A stretch of 64,000 nucleotides of DNA. It comes from Siminovitchia thermophila. GTDB lineage: Bacteria > Bacillota > Bacilli > Bacillales > Bacillaceae_C. Positions 18,333-27,021 of this stretch are shown here, in pieces. The number at the start of each line of letters is the position of its first letter. Positions within the stretch are counted from its first letter, which is position 1. The notes beneath the pieces were generated by a model, which was not told where the DNA came from, did no database searches, and was given only the letters and a program-made list of their open reading frames with translations. Where the stretch lies: positions 1 through 64,000 of the forward strand of contig NZ_JAFBFH010000009.1 in NCBI RefSeq assembly GCF_016909185.1, given 5' to 3'. The translations under genes and the position numbers were made by a program.

Positions 18333-19649
18333 TCATGGGGTGTCTTCTACCTTCCCCACTTTGAAGATTCTTCGAGGTCTTCCACGTGTACCGGGGACCT
18401 CTTCCCCCACAATCTGAGCCAATCCGTGCTTTTCCAAGTCACTTAAAATTCTTCTGGCATTTCGTTGTGTCATTCCTAACCATTTAGCAAGTTCATGGGC
18501 GCTTAAGGAACCGTTTCTTAATTTTTCTTGAACCGCTAGTACTTTCGTGTAGGTACTCACATTTACACCTGCAAGCTGTAACTTATCTACGACTTCCGAA
18601 TCATGAATACGCCGTGTGAATGAAATACTGTTTTTATCGAAAAGTGGCCCGTTCACCACTCCCTTTTCATCTACTAACATGATCGTGTTTTTATCATATT
18701 GATTTGCATGGTTCAATGCCAGATAGGCATTTTGCTCCGCATCTACAACGGTAATGCCATAGCCGATCCCCAGATTGGCCGGGAGATTCGTAATGAGCTT
18801 TATCTTTTCTAATAAATCAAATATGGATTGATTGGATTGGTCTTCCAGCGTGCCTCTTGTAGAAAAAATAATAAACTTTTCAATCCCTTGTTGGATAAAA
18901 GATCCTTGTATTTTTTCGGCAAATTCAATCACGATTTCTTGCAACTTTAAACTTAAACGATGCGCATCAAAGGACACATTGCTTTTACTAATCAAATGGC
19001 TCATCTCATGTATTTGCAGGATCAAGATAGAAATTTGGGAACTTTGAAATTGCATAATTTCACTTCGCTGTGTCGCAATCAACATTTTATCCCTAATATC
19101 CATTTTAGTCGGAATGAGCCGATAAGAAGGTACGCCCAATTCATTTAACTTCTTATATACAGAGTGAATGCCCGTGATACAACAATCCACTTTATTTTGT
19201 TTATAAAGATCGTAGTGATATTGAAATAATTCCTCACTGGGCTTATAACCGCTATAAGGAAAAAGTTCCAACGATTTCGTTTGCAAATGCAGTTCGGAAA
19301 AAGTTTCCATTACTTCGCTGGCAGGTATTGTGTCAAAACTCAAACGATCTAAGCTTTTTTGATCACGATAGGATATATCAAGCAACACTTTGGTTAAACT
19401 AAACCCCGTTAAAGATGGGTAAAAACCGCTTTTTGATTTGATATATGGCTCCGCTATCGCATAAGGAGCTTGTCCCGAGAAAAACCACACATCAATTTTA
19501 TCTTTATGATCCAATACAATGTCTTTTGCCTCTTCCGAATGTGTATAAACAAACGGGACTTGCGTGATTCGATCATGAAATTCTTGTGCAACCTCCAATA
19601 TAAGATCAACGGAATCTTGTGGTCCGACAATTCCTATTCGATTTTTCAT
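18333..19649 (-). CDS. Transcriptional regulator of the abg-type cluster (winged helix C-terminus)
   Basis: A 438-residue cytosolic protein. The first half looks like a small-molecule sensor fold (RIGIVGPQDSVDLILEVAQ, then DVWFFSGQAPYAIAEPYI). The middle resembles the GGDEF-like part of PucR proteins (NLGIGYGITVVDAEQNAYLA). The C-terminus is a winged helix-turn-helix (LSAHELAKWLGMTQRNARR, then ILSDLEKHGL and a basic GTRGRPRRIFKV tail). It is not of the LysR type that controls abgABT in E. coli. It is divergent from the two amidohydrolase genes and abgT, with phased TAAGGA half-sites between them, so it most likely controls that operon. ATG at 19649 follows AAGGAG. Confidence 0.75.
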   Translation of the reverse strand: MKNRIGIVGPQDSVDLILEVAQEFHDRITQVPFVYTHSEEAKDIVLDHKDKIDVWFFSGQAPYAIAEPYIKSKSGFYPSLTGFSLTKVLLDISYRDQKSLDRLSFDTIPASEVMETFSELHLQTKSLELFPYSGYKPSEELFQYHYDLYKQNKVDCCITGIHSVYKKLNELGVPSYRLIPTKMDIRDKMLIATQRSEIMQFQSSQISILILQIHEMSHLISKSNVSFDAHRLSLKLQEIVIEFAEKIQGSFIQQGIEKFIIFSTRGTLEDQSNQSIFDLLEKIKLITNLPANLGIGYGITVVDAEQNAYLALNHANQYDKNTIMLVDEKGVVNGPLFDKNSISFTRRIHDSEVVDKLQLAGVNVSTYTKVLAVQEKLRNGSLSAHELAKWLGMTQRNARRILSDLEKHGLAQIVGEEVPGTRGRPRRIFKVGKVEDTP

Positions 19650-19790
19650 TGATGTTCTCCTTCGATAATGGTCGTCCGTTCATTTTTACAGATTACTTTA
19701 TATACAGATCTCCTACAAACACCGTTATTATACCATAGAAAAAACCCTATCTTTCCTTTCCTCTCCATTTCTATTTAAATTTTTTTACTA

Positions 19791-19850
19791 TTGACAATAA
19801 AACATCGTTTATTTATATTAAGGAATATATAAGGAAATATCCTTAATATA
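19791..19850 (+). promoter_or_regulatory. Promoter and operator half-sites of the abg-type operon
   Basis: TTGACA (19,791-19,796), a 17-base spacer and TATATT (19,814-19,819) form a near-consensus vegetative promoter. Overlapping its -10 box is a perfect dyad with 11-bp arms, TATATTAAGGA (19,814-19,824) and TCCTTAATATA (19,840-19,850). Within it TAAGGA occurs at 19,819 and 19,830, eleven bases apart, with the inverse TCCTTA at 19,840. This phasing and position suggest a repressor operator, probably for the divergent regulator. Confidence 0.65.
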
Positions 19851-20307
19851 AGCAGCGCAAAGAAATAATGAACTACAAGGGCGCCTGCCAGTCGTCGAAA
19901 AACTGCATAAGATCAGTATAAGATGGGACATGCTTTGACCAGCCATTGTCATGTATGTGGCTGTTGGGTGATTTTGGCGGGCTTAGAGGTTGCCAAAGTT
20001 GTTGAGAGGAAAAAATGCTGTCAGGTTGGGAGTCCCCCCTCTTAGGACAGCAAAGCCTCAAGGAGAATGTCATTCCTTTGTTGAGCTTTATAAGGGTAAA
20101 CAGTAATCTATCTCGAAATGGATCGCGGCGCGGGACAGTGCTAATATACCAGATTTGAGCAAGCCTTCATCCTCCCCCCAACAGAAATGATTCATCTTAT
20201 TCTTGGTATAAACATACTCATAAACTATAACGCTGATCCCACGTAAAATGACCATTTACGGAATAGATATGGAAGTATTCCATTATCATGAAAAAGGAAG
20301 GTTAACC
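19851..20307 (+). other. Long untranslated leader or remnant before the amidohydrolase gene
   Basis: If the promoter at 19.8 kb is the one used, transcription would start near 19,826 and the mRNA would have a leader of about 480 bases. I see no riboswitch I recognise and no terminator. The reverse strand holds a 66-codon frame (SYTDLMQFFDDWQAPL) without a ribosome binding site, which may be a gene remnant. Confidence 0.35.
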
Positions 20308-21528
20308 ATGGACATCAATATTCAGACACATATACTACAGGTGGAAAATGACATCATTGAGATCAGAAGGCATCTGCATCAATATCCGGAACTGAGTAAT
20401 AATGAATGGAACACTTCACAACTAATCATGGAAACGCTGCAAAAATACGATATTCCTTTTGAAAACGGTTTCGCGAAAACAGGAATTTTAGGCATTATTC
20501 ATGGTCATTACCCAGGAAAAACAGTCGCTTTACGAGCTGATATGGACGCTCTCCCGATTGTGGAGCAAAATAGCTGTTCTTTTGCCTCTAAACATCATGG
20601 TATCATGCATGCTTGCGGCCATGATGCGCATACAGCCATGTTACTTGGAGCCGGTTATGTGCTGAATAACTTGAAGGAACATATTCACGGAACGATTTTG
20701 CTCGTGTTTCAACCAGCGGAAGAAGATGCGCCGATTGGGGGCGCACAAGCCATGTTGGAGGATGGCGTTTTTGCGACATATACACCTGATGTCATTTACG
20801 GACAACATGTCTGGCCCGAACTTCCCGTTGGAAAAGTAGGCATTCGAAATCGGGAAATGATGGGTGCGAGTGATCGTTTTCATATTACGATCCATGGCAA
20901 CGGGGGACATGCGAGTATGCCTCATGAGACGAGTGACGCCATCGTGACCGCGGCCTATTTAATTACAAACTTGCAATCTATTGTTAGTCGAAATGTTGAT
21001 CCAATGGAGGCTTCTGTTATTACCATCGCCAAAATAGAAGGTGGCTACGCGCCAAATGTGATCGCGGACAAAGTAATACTTGAAGGATCGATTCGAACGT
21101 ATAAGCAATCTATTAAAAATCGAATCAAAGAACGCTTTTTTATCATTACCAATCAAGTTGCCGAGATGTATGAAGCAAGGGTAGAAATTGAGTACCAAGA
21201 TGGATATCCACCTACCGTTAATACGCCCAAATGGGCGAGCTTGGCACGTAAATCGGCACGAAAAATAATGGGACCAGATGCGGCGCCAGAAGTAAAGCCA
21301 GCATTAACAGCCGAAGATTTCAGTCGGTTTTTAAACCGATATCCGGGAGCACTTATATGGTTAGGAACTCAACTAGATGATCCAACAGCACAAAAACCGC
21401 TGCATGACCCTCTTTTTAAGTTAAATGAACAAGCTTTGCCGCTTGGAAGCGCCTTATTAACCCAAATTGCCATCGACACATTACATGAATTAAAAAAGGA
21501 TGAAAATAATGATAGCTGCTTTTATTGA
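20308..21528 (+). CDS. M20 family amidohydrolase (hippurate/IAA-amino acid hydrolase type)
   Basis: A 406-residue zinc amidohydrolase of the M20D group. Visible motifs: IRRHLHQYPELSNNEWNTS, LRADMDALPIVEQ, MHACGHDAHTAMLLGAG with the metal-binding CGHDAH, FQPAEEDAPIGGA, and the dimerisation part GNGGHASMPHETSDAI. Enzymes of this group split an N-acyl or N-aminobenzoyl amino acid in the cytosol. ATG at 20308 follows AAGGAAGG; the longer frame from 20,248 has none. It overlaps the next gene (abgA-like) by about 20 bases, and both precede an AbgT transporter, so its substrate is probably imported by that protein. Confidence 0.9.
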   Translation: MDINIQTHILQVENDIIEIRRHLHQYPELSNNEWNTSQLIMETLQKYDIPFENGFAKTGILGIIHGHYPGKTVALRADMDALPIVEQNSCSFASKHHGIMHACGHDAHTAMLLGAGYVLNNLKEHIHGTILLVFQPAEEDAPIGGAQAMLEDGVFATYTPDVIYGQHVWPELPVGKVGIRNREMMGASDRFHITIHGNGGHASMPHETSDAIVTAAYLITNLQSIVSRNVDPMEASVITIAKIEGGYAPNVIADKVILEGSIRTYKQSIKNRIKERFFIITNQVAEMYEARVEIEYQDGYPPTVNTPKWASLARKSARKIMGPDAAPEVKPALTAEDFSRFLNRYPGALIWLGTQLDDPTAQKPLHDPLFKLNEQALPLGSALLTQIAIDTLHELKKDENNDSCFY

Positions 21529-22807
21529 CGATATATCGCCGCAACTAGTAAAATGGCGGCGCTCATTCCATCGAGAACCTGAGCTTGGATTTATGGAATA
21601 TATCACAACGTATAAAATTGGAAAAGAATTACAGAGACTTGGATATACAATCTACCTTGGAAAGGATGTAATGCAAGACGAATCACGATTAGGTGTTCCC
21701 GAGAACAAGAAGTTAATAGAACAAGAGACGATTGCCCAAGAGTGGGGCGTCGAAGAGTCTTGGTTACATCACATGCGGGGTGGATTTACAGGTGTTATAG
21801 CAACGATCGATACAGGTAAAACAGGAAACCATCTTTCCTTTCGATTCGACATCGATGCATTGCCAATTGATGAATGTAAAGAGTCATCTCATTTTCCTTC
21901 TCAACACCATTTTGCATCTGCGTTTCAGAATGTCATGCATGCTTGTGGCCATGACGGCCATATGACGATTGGCTTAGGGTTGGCCGCCTTTATTGCTAAA
22001 TATATAAATGAACTAAAGGGACGCTATACGCTTATTTTCCAGCCTGCCGAAGAAGGTGGGCGCGGTGCGAAAGCAATTGTTGATAAAGGGTGGCTTGATG
22101 ATGTTGATTATTTTTACGCCGGACATATTGGCATTCAACCTCTGGCAGTGGGAGAAGTGGCCGCAACTACAGAAGGGTTTTTAGCTTCAACCAAATTGAA
22201 TGTCACGTTCCAAGGAGAATCTTCCCACGCGGGAATGCAACCGGAATTAGGGAAAAACGCTTTATTGGCTGCCGCTACAGCTGTTTCTAATTTATATGCA
22301 ATCCCTCGTCATAGTGAGGGAATCACACGTATCAATGTCGGAAAATTAATGGCTGGAAATGGGCGAAATATTATTGCCGATAACAGCAAGATGGAAGTCG
22401 AAACGAGAGGAATCACACGAAAAGTAAATCAGTATATGTTTGAGGAGGCAAAACGCATCATTGAGAGCGCGGCTTCCATGCACGATGTTCACTCACATAT
22501 TGAAGAAGTGGGCAGCACCAATGAAATAGTTTGCAGTGAGGAGTTGATCTCTCATATTTCAGCATGTTGCGCAAATGGTGTCTATATTAAAAACATCATT
22601 CCGGAAATAACTGTGATGGGTTCAGAAGATGCAAGCTATATGGTGGATCAGGTTCAAAAAAATGGTGGTAAAGCAACTTATATGTTGTTTGGCACTCATT
22701 TACACTACCCTCACCATCATCCACGATTTGATTTTCAAGAAGAATTGCTGCCCGTGGCATTGGAAACGTTTATTCGGATTGTGCTTGCGGAAAGAACATC
22801 CTCTTAG
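21509..22807 (+). CDS. abgA: AbgA-like p-aminobenzoyl-glutamate hydrolase subunit
   Basis: A 432-residue M20D amidohydrolase that follows E. coli AbgA along its length, including the AbgA-specific insertion (YLGKDVMQDESRLGVPEN and the following acidic helix), GGFTGVIATIDTGKTG, FDIDALPIDE, MHACGHDGHMTIGLGLA and FQPAEEGGRGAKAI. In E. coli AbgA pairs with AbgB to split p-aminobenzoyl-glutamate; here the partner gene is a shorter M20D enzyme rather than an AbgB. ATG at 21509 has the better spacing to AAAAGG; ATG at 21500 is the alternative. It overlaps the upstream gene, suggesting coupled translation. Confidence 0.85.
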   Translation: MIAAFIDDISPQLVKWRRSFHREPELGFMEYITTYKIGKELQRLGYTIYLGKDVMQDESRLGVPENKKLIEQETIAQEWGVEESWLHHMRGGFTGVIATIDTGKTGNHLSFRFDIDALPIDECKESSHFPSQHHFASAFQNVMHACGHDGHMTIGLGLAAFIAKYINELKGRYTLIFQPAEEGGRGAKAIVDKGWLDDVDYFYAGHIGIQPLAVGEVAATTEGFLASTKLNVTFQGESSHAGMQPELGKNALLAAATAVSNLYAIPRHSEGITRINVGKLMAGNGRNIIADNSKMEVETRGITRKVNQYMFEEAKRIIESAASMHDVHSHIEEVGSTNEIVCSEELISHISACCANGVYIKNIIPEITVMGSEDASYMVDQVQKNGGKATYMLFGTHLHYPHHHPRFDFQEELLPVALETFIRIVLAERTSS

Positions 22808-22858
22808 TAATTGATGGCCTTTCCCAAAGTGAAAAACAATTCATTCACACCGATTATA

Positions 22859-22872
22859 TGTAAGCGCTTTAT
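22859..22872 (+). promoter_or_regulatory. Possible CcpA (cre) site before abgT
   Basis: TGTAAGCGCTTTAT matches the cre consensus TGNNAACGNTTNCA-type pattern with its central palindrome AAGCGCTT but lacks the final CA. It lies about 30 bases before the abgT start. It suggests carbon catabolite control, with low certainty. Confidence 0.3.
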
Positions 22873-22902
22873 AAGATAAAAAGTAAAGAGAGGGTAAATG
22901 AT

Positions 22903-24426
22903 ATGGCTTTAGAAAATAACTCCGTAAAAAGGTCAAAACTGACAGGTTTCTTAAATGGAATTGAACGAGTTGGGAATAAATTGCCCGACCCCTTTATGTT
23001 GTTTATGTATCTTGCAATCATCGTGATAATCTTCTCCTGGCTTGTTTCTCTTTTTAACGTTTCATTTATCCAGCCGGGAGAAGAAGAAAAGATTTTCGTC
23101 AAAAGCTTAATGTCAACAGAAGGATTGGAATTCATCTTGACCTCGATGCTGGATAACTTTGTCAGCTTTAAACCTTTAGGTCTTGTATTAGCGATGATGC
23201 TTGGGATTGGATTAGCCGATAAAGTAGGTTTATTGGAAACCGCGATTAAAAGCACCATTGTAAAAGCGCCAAAATCACTTGTGACATACGCGGTTGTTTT
23301 TACCGGAATTATAGGAAATATCGCTTCTGATGCAGCCTTTGTGATTATTCCTCCCCTGGCCGCGATGGTGTTTTATAACATTGGACGACATCCATTGGCG
23401 GGATTAGCTGCGGGCTTTGCCGGCGTCGGTTCCGGCTTTACAGCAAACTTTATGATTACGGGAACAGATGGACTCTTATCCGGTATTACTACAGAAGTAA
23501 TGCAATCCCTCGGGTCAGATATCGTTGTTACACCGGCAGATAACTGGTACTTCATGGTAACTTCTGTTGTCATCTTATCTGTTGTCGGGGCCTTAGTTAC
23601 AGAAAAAATAGTTGAGCCCCGACTTGGAAAATACGAAGGATCTGTCGGGAAACAATTTGAAAAGGCTACGGCATTAGAAATGAAAGGGTTAAAAAATGCC
23701 GCGATTGCGGGGGGAGCCTATATTGCTTTTATAATCATTGTCCTGCTTATTCCTCATTCTCCATTAACAAATGAACGTGGTGGAATTGTCCCTTCATTGT
23801 TTTTAGATGGCATTATTCCCCTTATTATCGTTTTTTTTATCATTCTCGGTGTTACGTATGGCCTCACATTGAAAACAATCACATCGACACAAGATATTGG
23901 AAAATATATGGGAGATGCCATGAAAGACATGTCCGGCTTTATCGTGCTCATATTTGCAGCTTCCCAGTTTATCGCTTACTTTGATTGGTCTAATGTAGGT
24001 TTATGGATTGCGGTAAGCGGAGCAAATTTTTTACAGTCCATCGGTTTAACAGGCATATTGGTCATTATCGGTTTTGTTTTATTAACAGCGATCTTAAACT
24101 TGTTTGTCTTTAGCGGCTCTGCGCAATGGGCTTTGGAAGCGCCCATATTTGTTAAAATGTTTTATTTTCTTGATTATCACCCCGCTTTTGTGCAAGCGGC
24201 ATACCGAATTGCGGATTCGTCGACAAATGTCATTACACCCATGAACCCCTATATGATGATCGTGCTTTCCTTTATGAGAGACTACGATAAGAAAGCCGGA
24301 ATTGGCACATTGATTTCCCTCATGTTGCCATATAGTCTGTTTTTCTTGGGAACATGGATTCTTTTACTATTGTTATTTGCCTACCTCGGAATTCCGTTTG
24401 GGCCGGGAATAACCGTTCATTTATAA
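22903..24426 (+). CDS. abgT: AbgT family transporter
   Basis: A 507-residue inner-membrane transporter with about 11 to 13 helices. The family is recognised from GIERVGNKLPDPFMLFMYLA near the N-terminus, NIASDAAFVIIPPLAAMVF, GFTANFMITGTDGLLSGIT, and FSGSAQWALEAPIFVKMFY with PMNPYMMIVLSFM near the C-terminus. AbgT takes up p-aminobenzoyl-glutamate; some relatives export sulfonamides. ATG at 22903 follows GAGAGGG. It ends the amidohydrolase operon and is followed by a strong hairpin, so importer and hydrolases form one catabolic unit. Confidence 0.9.
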   Translation: MALENNSVKRSKLTGFLNGIERVGNKLPDPFMLFMYLAIIVIIFSWLVSLFNVSFIQPGEEEKIFVKSLMSTEGLEFILTSMLDNFVSFKPLGLVLAMMLGIGLADKVGLLETAIKSTIVKAPKSLVTYAVVFTGIIGNIASDAAFVIIPPLAAMVFYNIGRHPLAGLAAGFAGVGSGFTANFMITGTDGLLSGITTEVMQSLGSDIVVTPADNWYFMVTSVVILSVVGALVTEKIVEPRLGKYEGSVGKQFEKATALEMKGLKNAAIAGGAYIAFIIIVLLIPHSPLTNERGGIVPSLFLDGIIPLIIVFFIILGVTYGLTLKTITSTQDIGKYMGDAMKDMSGFIVLIFAASQFIAYFDWSNVGLWIAVSGANFLQSIGLTGILVIIGFVLLTAILNLFVFSGSAQWALEAPIFVKMFYFLDYHPAFVQAAYRIADSSTNVITPMNPYMMIVLSFMRDYDKKAGIGTLISLMLPYSLFFLGTWILLLLLFAYLGIPFGPGITVHL

Positions 24427-24487
24427 GATTGTGATGAAAAATCATTACTAACAAGGCTGAACACGATCATGGATTAACCTAACAACA

Positions 24488-24544
24488 AAAAACACCTTCG
24501 AACAGGTACGCAGAAATAACATACACAATTTCGAAGGTGTTTTT
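24488..24544 (+). terminator. Terminator after abgT
   Basis: AAAAACACCTTCGAA pairs with TTCGAAGGTGTTTT across a 27-base loop. A and T runs on both sides make it able to stop transcription from both directions (abgT and ypjP are convergent). Confidence 0.8.
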
Positions 24545-24593
24545 GCATGAAGTCAAAACGAAAAAAGATCGCAAACACTGTTATGAACAATCA

Positions 24594-25196
24594 TCATGCC
24601 ATCCATTTTGGCGGGTCATCTTTAGACCAGTAAATCTCCCCAATTTCATGATGCTTTTCAAAATGATCTTTACTCAAATGATAATGGAAATTAAACCAGT
24701 ATCCTTCTAACGGCCTCTTATCACGCCTGACATGAAATCTGGCAATATCCATATCATTTCGCACATCATATACATGAAATATTTTTTCTCCGTATCCATC
24801 GGCGGGTTGATCAGTAATCATGAAATAGGGAACTTCTTGCGATCCCGCCTCGACAAGCAGGGTGGTCAAAACTTCTTCCATTGTCGGTAAAATGACCTCC
24901 ATGAAGTCATCTTCCACCTGCTCCAAAATTCTTGGTCCCAATTTCGCTATCGCTTGTTCTCTTGCCTGTTTGGCCAGTAAAGCCGTTTTGCTTTCCTTTT
25001 CTTCGGGATAATGGACACAATCTCCATCTTCAGTTGGAGAGTCGGAGCCTTCATCATTTTCCTCAACGATTTTACTTGAAGAAAGGATATTTTTCTCATC
25101 ATTTACTTTCGAATCCGGTTGAGCTGACGGGATATACAATCCAAAGGTCATGATGGCTACAAAAAAGACGAACATTCTTCTGAGCCATAGCTTCAT
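24594..25196 (-). CDS. ypjP: YpjP-like exported protein
   Basis: A 200-residue protein with an N-terminal membrane anchor or signal (KLWLRRMFVFFVAIMTFGLY), an acidic Ser/Asp-rich linker, and a C-terminal domain whose end, RFHVRRDKRPLEGYWFNFHY and IYWSKDDPPKWM, matches B. subtilis YpjP very well. The function of YpjP is unknown. ATG at 25196 follows AAAGGAG. It is convergent with abgT across a bidirectional terminator and is a single-gene unit. Confidence 0.85.
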   Translation of the reverse strand: MKLWLRRMFVFFVAIMTFGLYIPSAQPDSKVNDEKNILSSSKIVEENDEGSDSPTEDGDCVHYPEEKESKTALLAKQAREQAIAKLGPRILEQVEDDFMEVILPTMEEVLTTLLVEAGSQEVPYFMITDQPADGYGEKIFHVYDVRNDMDIARFHVRRDKRPLEGYWFNFHYHLSKDHFEKHHEIGEIYWSKDDPPKWMA

Positions 25197-26065
25197 TTTT
25201 GGGATCTCCTTTCTTCACAACCCTTATATGTAATCGGGAATATAGACGGTCTACATTCAAAATATGAATCTATCGTATCTTTCACCGAAAAATCAAAACG
25301 ATCTACCAAAAAAGCATGTATGTAAGAACATGATCATTATGTATATGTTAATATATTTTTTCCGTTTTAGCCAACTGATTTTCCTCATTTTAGGGAAATA
25401 ATATGTGGAAGGAATGGATCATTTTTGTCAGCTGCCCCATCCGCTTATTTGATTTCAAGGGAATTCTTGATCGGTCAACGATCACTTTTCCAACTTTTTG
25501 GACTAGTTTTCAATATAGCTTTGGGCAAGTTCCCAAGTCCTTGATGGAACATTGTTTTGAATAAGCATATTTCCTTTTCACTGAATCTCTTTTTCCTACA
25601 ACAATAAATAGTTTGCATAGGCATTTTCCTCAAAAGGCTGAACTTTTTCCGGATGTAAATAGAGTATAATGGCTGTAGTATAATCTTCTCCATACAATAA
25701 TGCAGACAAAGAAACCCCCCTTTTTTATTCATTTTCGTCGACAGTAACCACCCTTTTTTAAAATAATCCCCTTCGTATACACCAAGTCCTTTTGCATCCG
25801 GCTTTCCCCTTCATGGCATCTGGCAAAGCGGCGTTAAGTACCAGTCTAAAGGGAAGATGGTTTAGCCTCATTTTCGTGAACATACATTGACTTCAGCCCC
25901 CTTTCTTTTTATCCTTAAAGAGGACAATTGAGCAAACTTTATGTATGCTGAAGAAAACAAAGGATTAAGACATGGAAGAAAATATTGTTCAAGAAACATG
26001 TTCATCGCCAATGAAATTGGCTGCTTTTTTATATAAATGTAGAAAGTATAGAAAAAGGTGAGAAT
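25197..26065. other. Long gap without a recognisable gene
   Basis: About 870 bases, AT-rich. The minus-strand frames at 25,475-25,732 and 25,868-26,182 have no ribosome binding site and no recognisable sequence. I see no RNA gene, and no clear terminator apart from weak AT hairpins. Confidence 0.4.
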
Positions 26066-26746
26066 ATGAGTGATTTTAAGATTGAGAAACCGACACCGTA
26101 TTATGAACAGTTTTATCACTCCATAAAGAAAATGATCTTTGAAGGTAAGTTCAAACCGGGAGAACGTATTATCGAGACGCAATTGGCTAAAGAATTTAAT
26201 GTCAGTAAAAGTCCAGTTCGAGAAGCCATTCGTATTTTAGAAACAGAAGGGCTTGTTACAGTTGACGAAAAGTCCAGAGTAATCGTCTACGAGCCAACCA
26301 TAAAGGATGTTGAGGAAATATACTTTTGCCGTATGGCGCTCGAGTCCTTCGCGGTCGGGTTAACGACTACCATTTCAACGGATACGGAGTTGGCTGACAT
26401 TGAGAGTACTCTAAAACAAACGGAGCAGGCAATCCTTCATTCAGAAGAAGCGAATACGATTATTACATTAAATGAACAATTTCACAATTTAATTGTCCAG
26501 TATACGAATAACCGCCGATTGCAAAAGCAACTCAATGATTTAAAATCACTTATGTACTTTTTCCGTATCTTAAACTTCCAGGGAGAAGGTCGAGCAGATC
26601 AAATCCTGAGCCAACATTGGGACATATTTTCACAAATGAAGAAAAGAAATGCGGAACAAGCTTCCAAAGAAATGGTTGAACATTTGAAATTAGATTTATC
26701 CCATTTGATTGGCGTTCTTCATACAACCGAAACAACTGAGCCATGA
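26066..26746 (+). CDS. GntR family (FadR/VanR subgroup) regulator
   Basis: A 226-residue repressor-type protein. The N-terminal winged helix shows MIFEGKFKPGERIIETQLAK and NVSKSPVREAIRILETEGLV. The C-terminal all-helical FCD ligand domain shows VEEIYFCRMALESFAVGL and LNEQFHNLIVQYTNNRRLQ, with the metal-binding Asp/His positions typical of FCD proteins. These regulators sense organic acids and sugar acids. The gene stands directly before the tartrate/malate dehydrogenase gene, and an inverted repeat sits at that gene's transcription start, so local control is likely. ATG follows AAAAGGTGAG. Confidence 0.9.
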   Translation: MSDFKIEKPTPYYEQFYHSIKKMIFEGKFKPGERIIETQLAKEFNVSKSPVREAIRILETEGLVTVDEKSRVIVYEPTIKDVEEIYFCRMALESFAVGLTTTISTDTELADIESTLKQTEQAILHSEEANTIITLNEQFHNLIVQYTNNRRLQKQLNDLKSLMYFFRILNFQGEGRADQILSQHWDIFSQMKKRNAEQASKEMVEHLKLDLSHLIGVLHTTETTEP

Positions 26747-26917
26747 TGAGTAGATCATGGCTTTTTATATACTCCCCATAGAGCGCGACATGCGGCACTT
26801 CCCCTTTTGCCGCTCATTGAAAATATTTCAATCCACACACTTACATAGAGTGGTGGCCTCTTTCCATTTTTGTAAAAATACGCGCACTCACACAAGAAGT
26901 TTTTTAAAAAAACGAGC

Positions 26918-26946
26918 TTGCTTTACGTTTTTTCGTCTCGTATAAT
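26918..26946 (+). promoter_or_regulatory. Vegetative promoter of the tartrate/malate dehydrogenase gene
   Basis: TTGCTT (26,918-26,923), exactly 17 bases, then TATAAT (26,941-26,946). The start point would be near 26,953, about 70 bases before the TTG start codon. Confidence 0.7.
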
Positions 26947-26959
26947 CAAATTATGATCT

Positions 26960-26981
26960 GGTCGACCGGATACTGTCGACC
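26960..26981. promoter_or_regulatory. Operator, probably for the adjacent GntR protein
   Basis: GGTCGAC and GTCGACC flank CGGATACT, a perfect 7-bp dyad placed 14-35 bases after the -10 box. A repressor bound here would block initiation or early elongation. Assignment to the GntR protein rests on adjacency. Confidence 0.65.
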
Positions 26982-27021
26982 TGTTGCACGACAATTATAT
27001 ATGAAAGCGAGGAGATTGAAA

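Noticed and set aside
25475-26182. Two minus-strand frames in the gap before the GntR gene
   Set aside because: No ribosome binding sites; the second overlaps the start of the GntR gene on the other strand.
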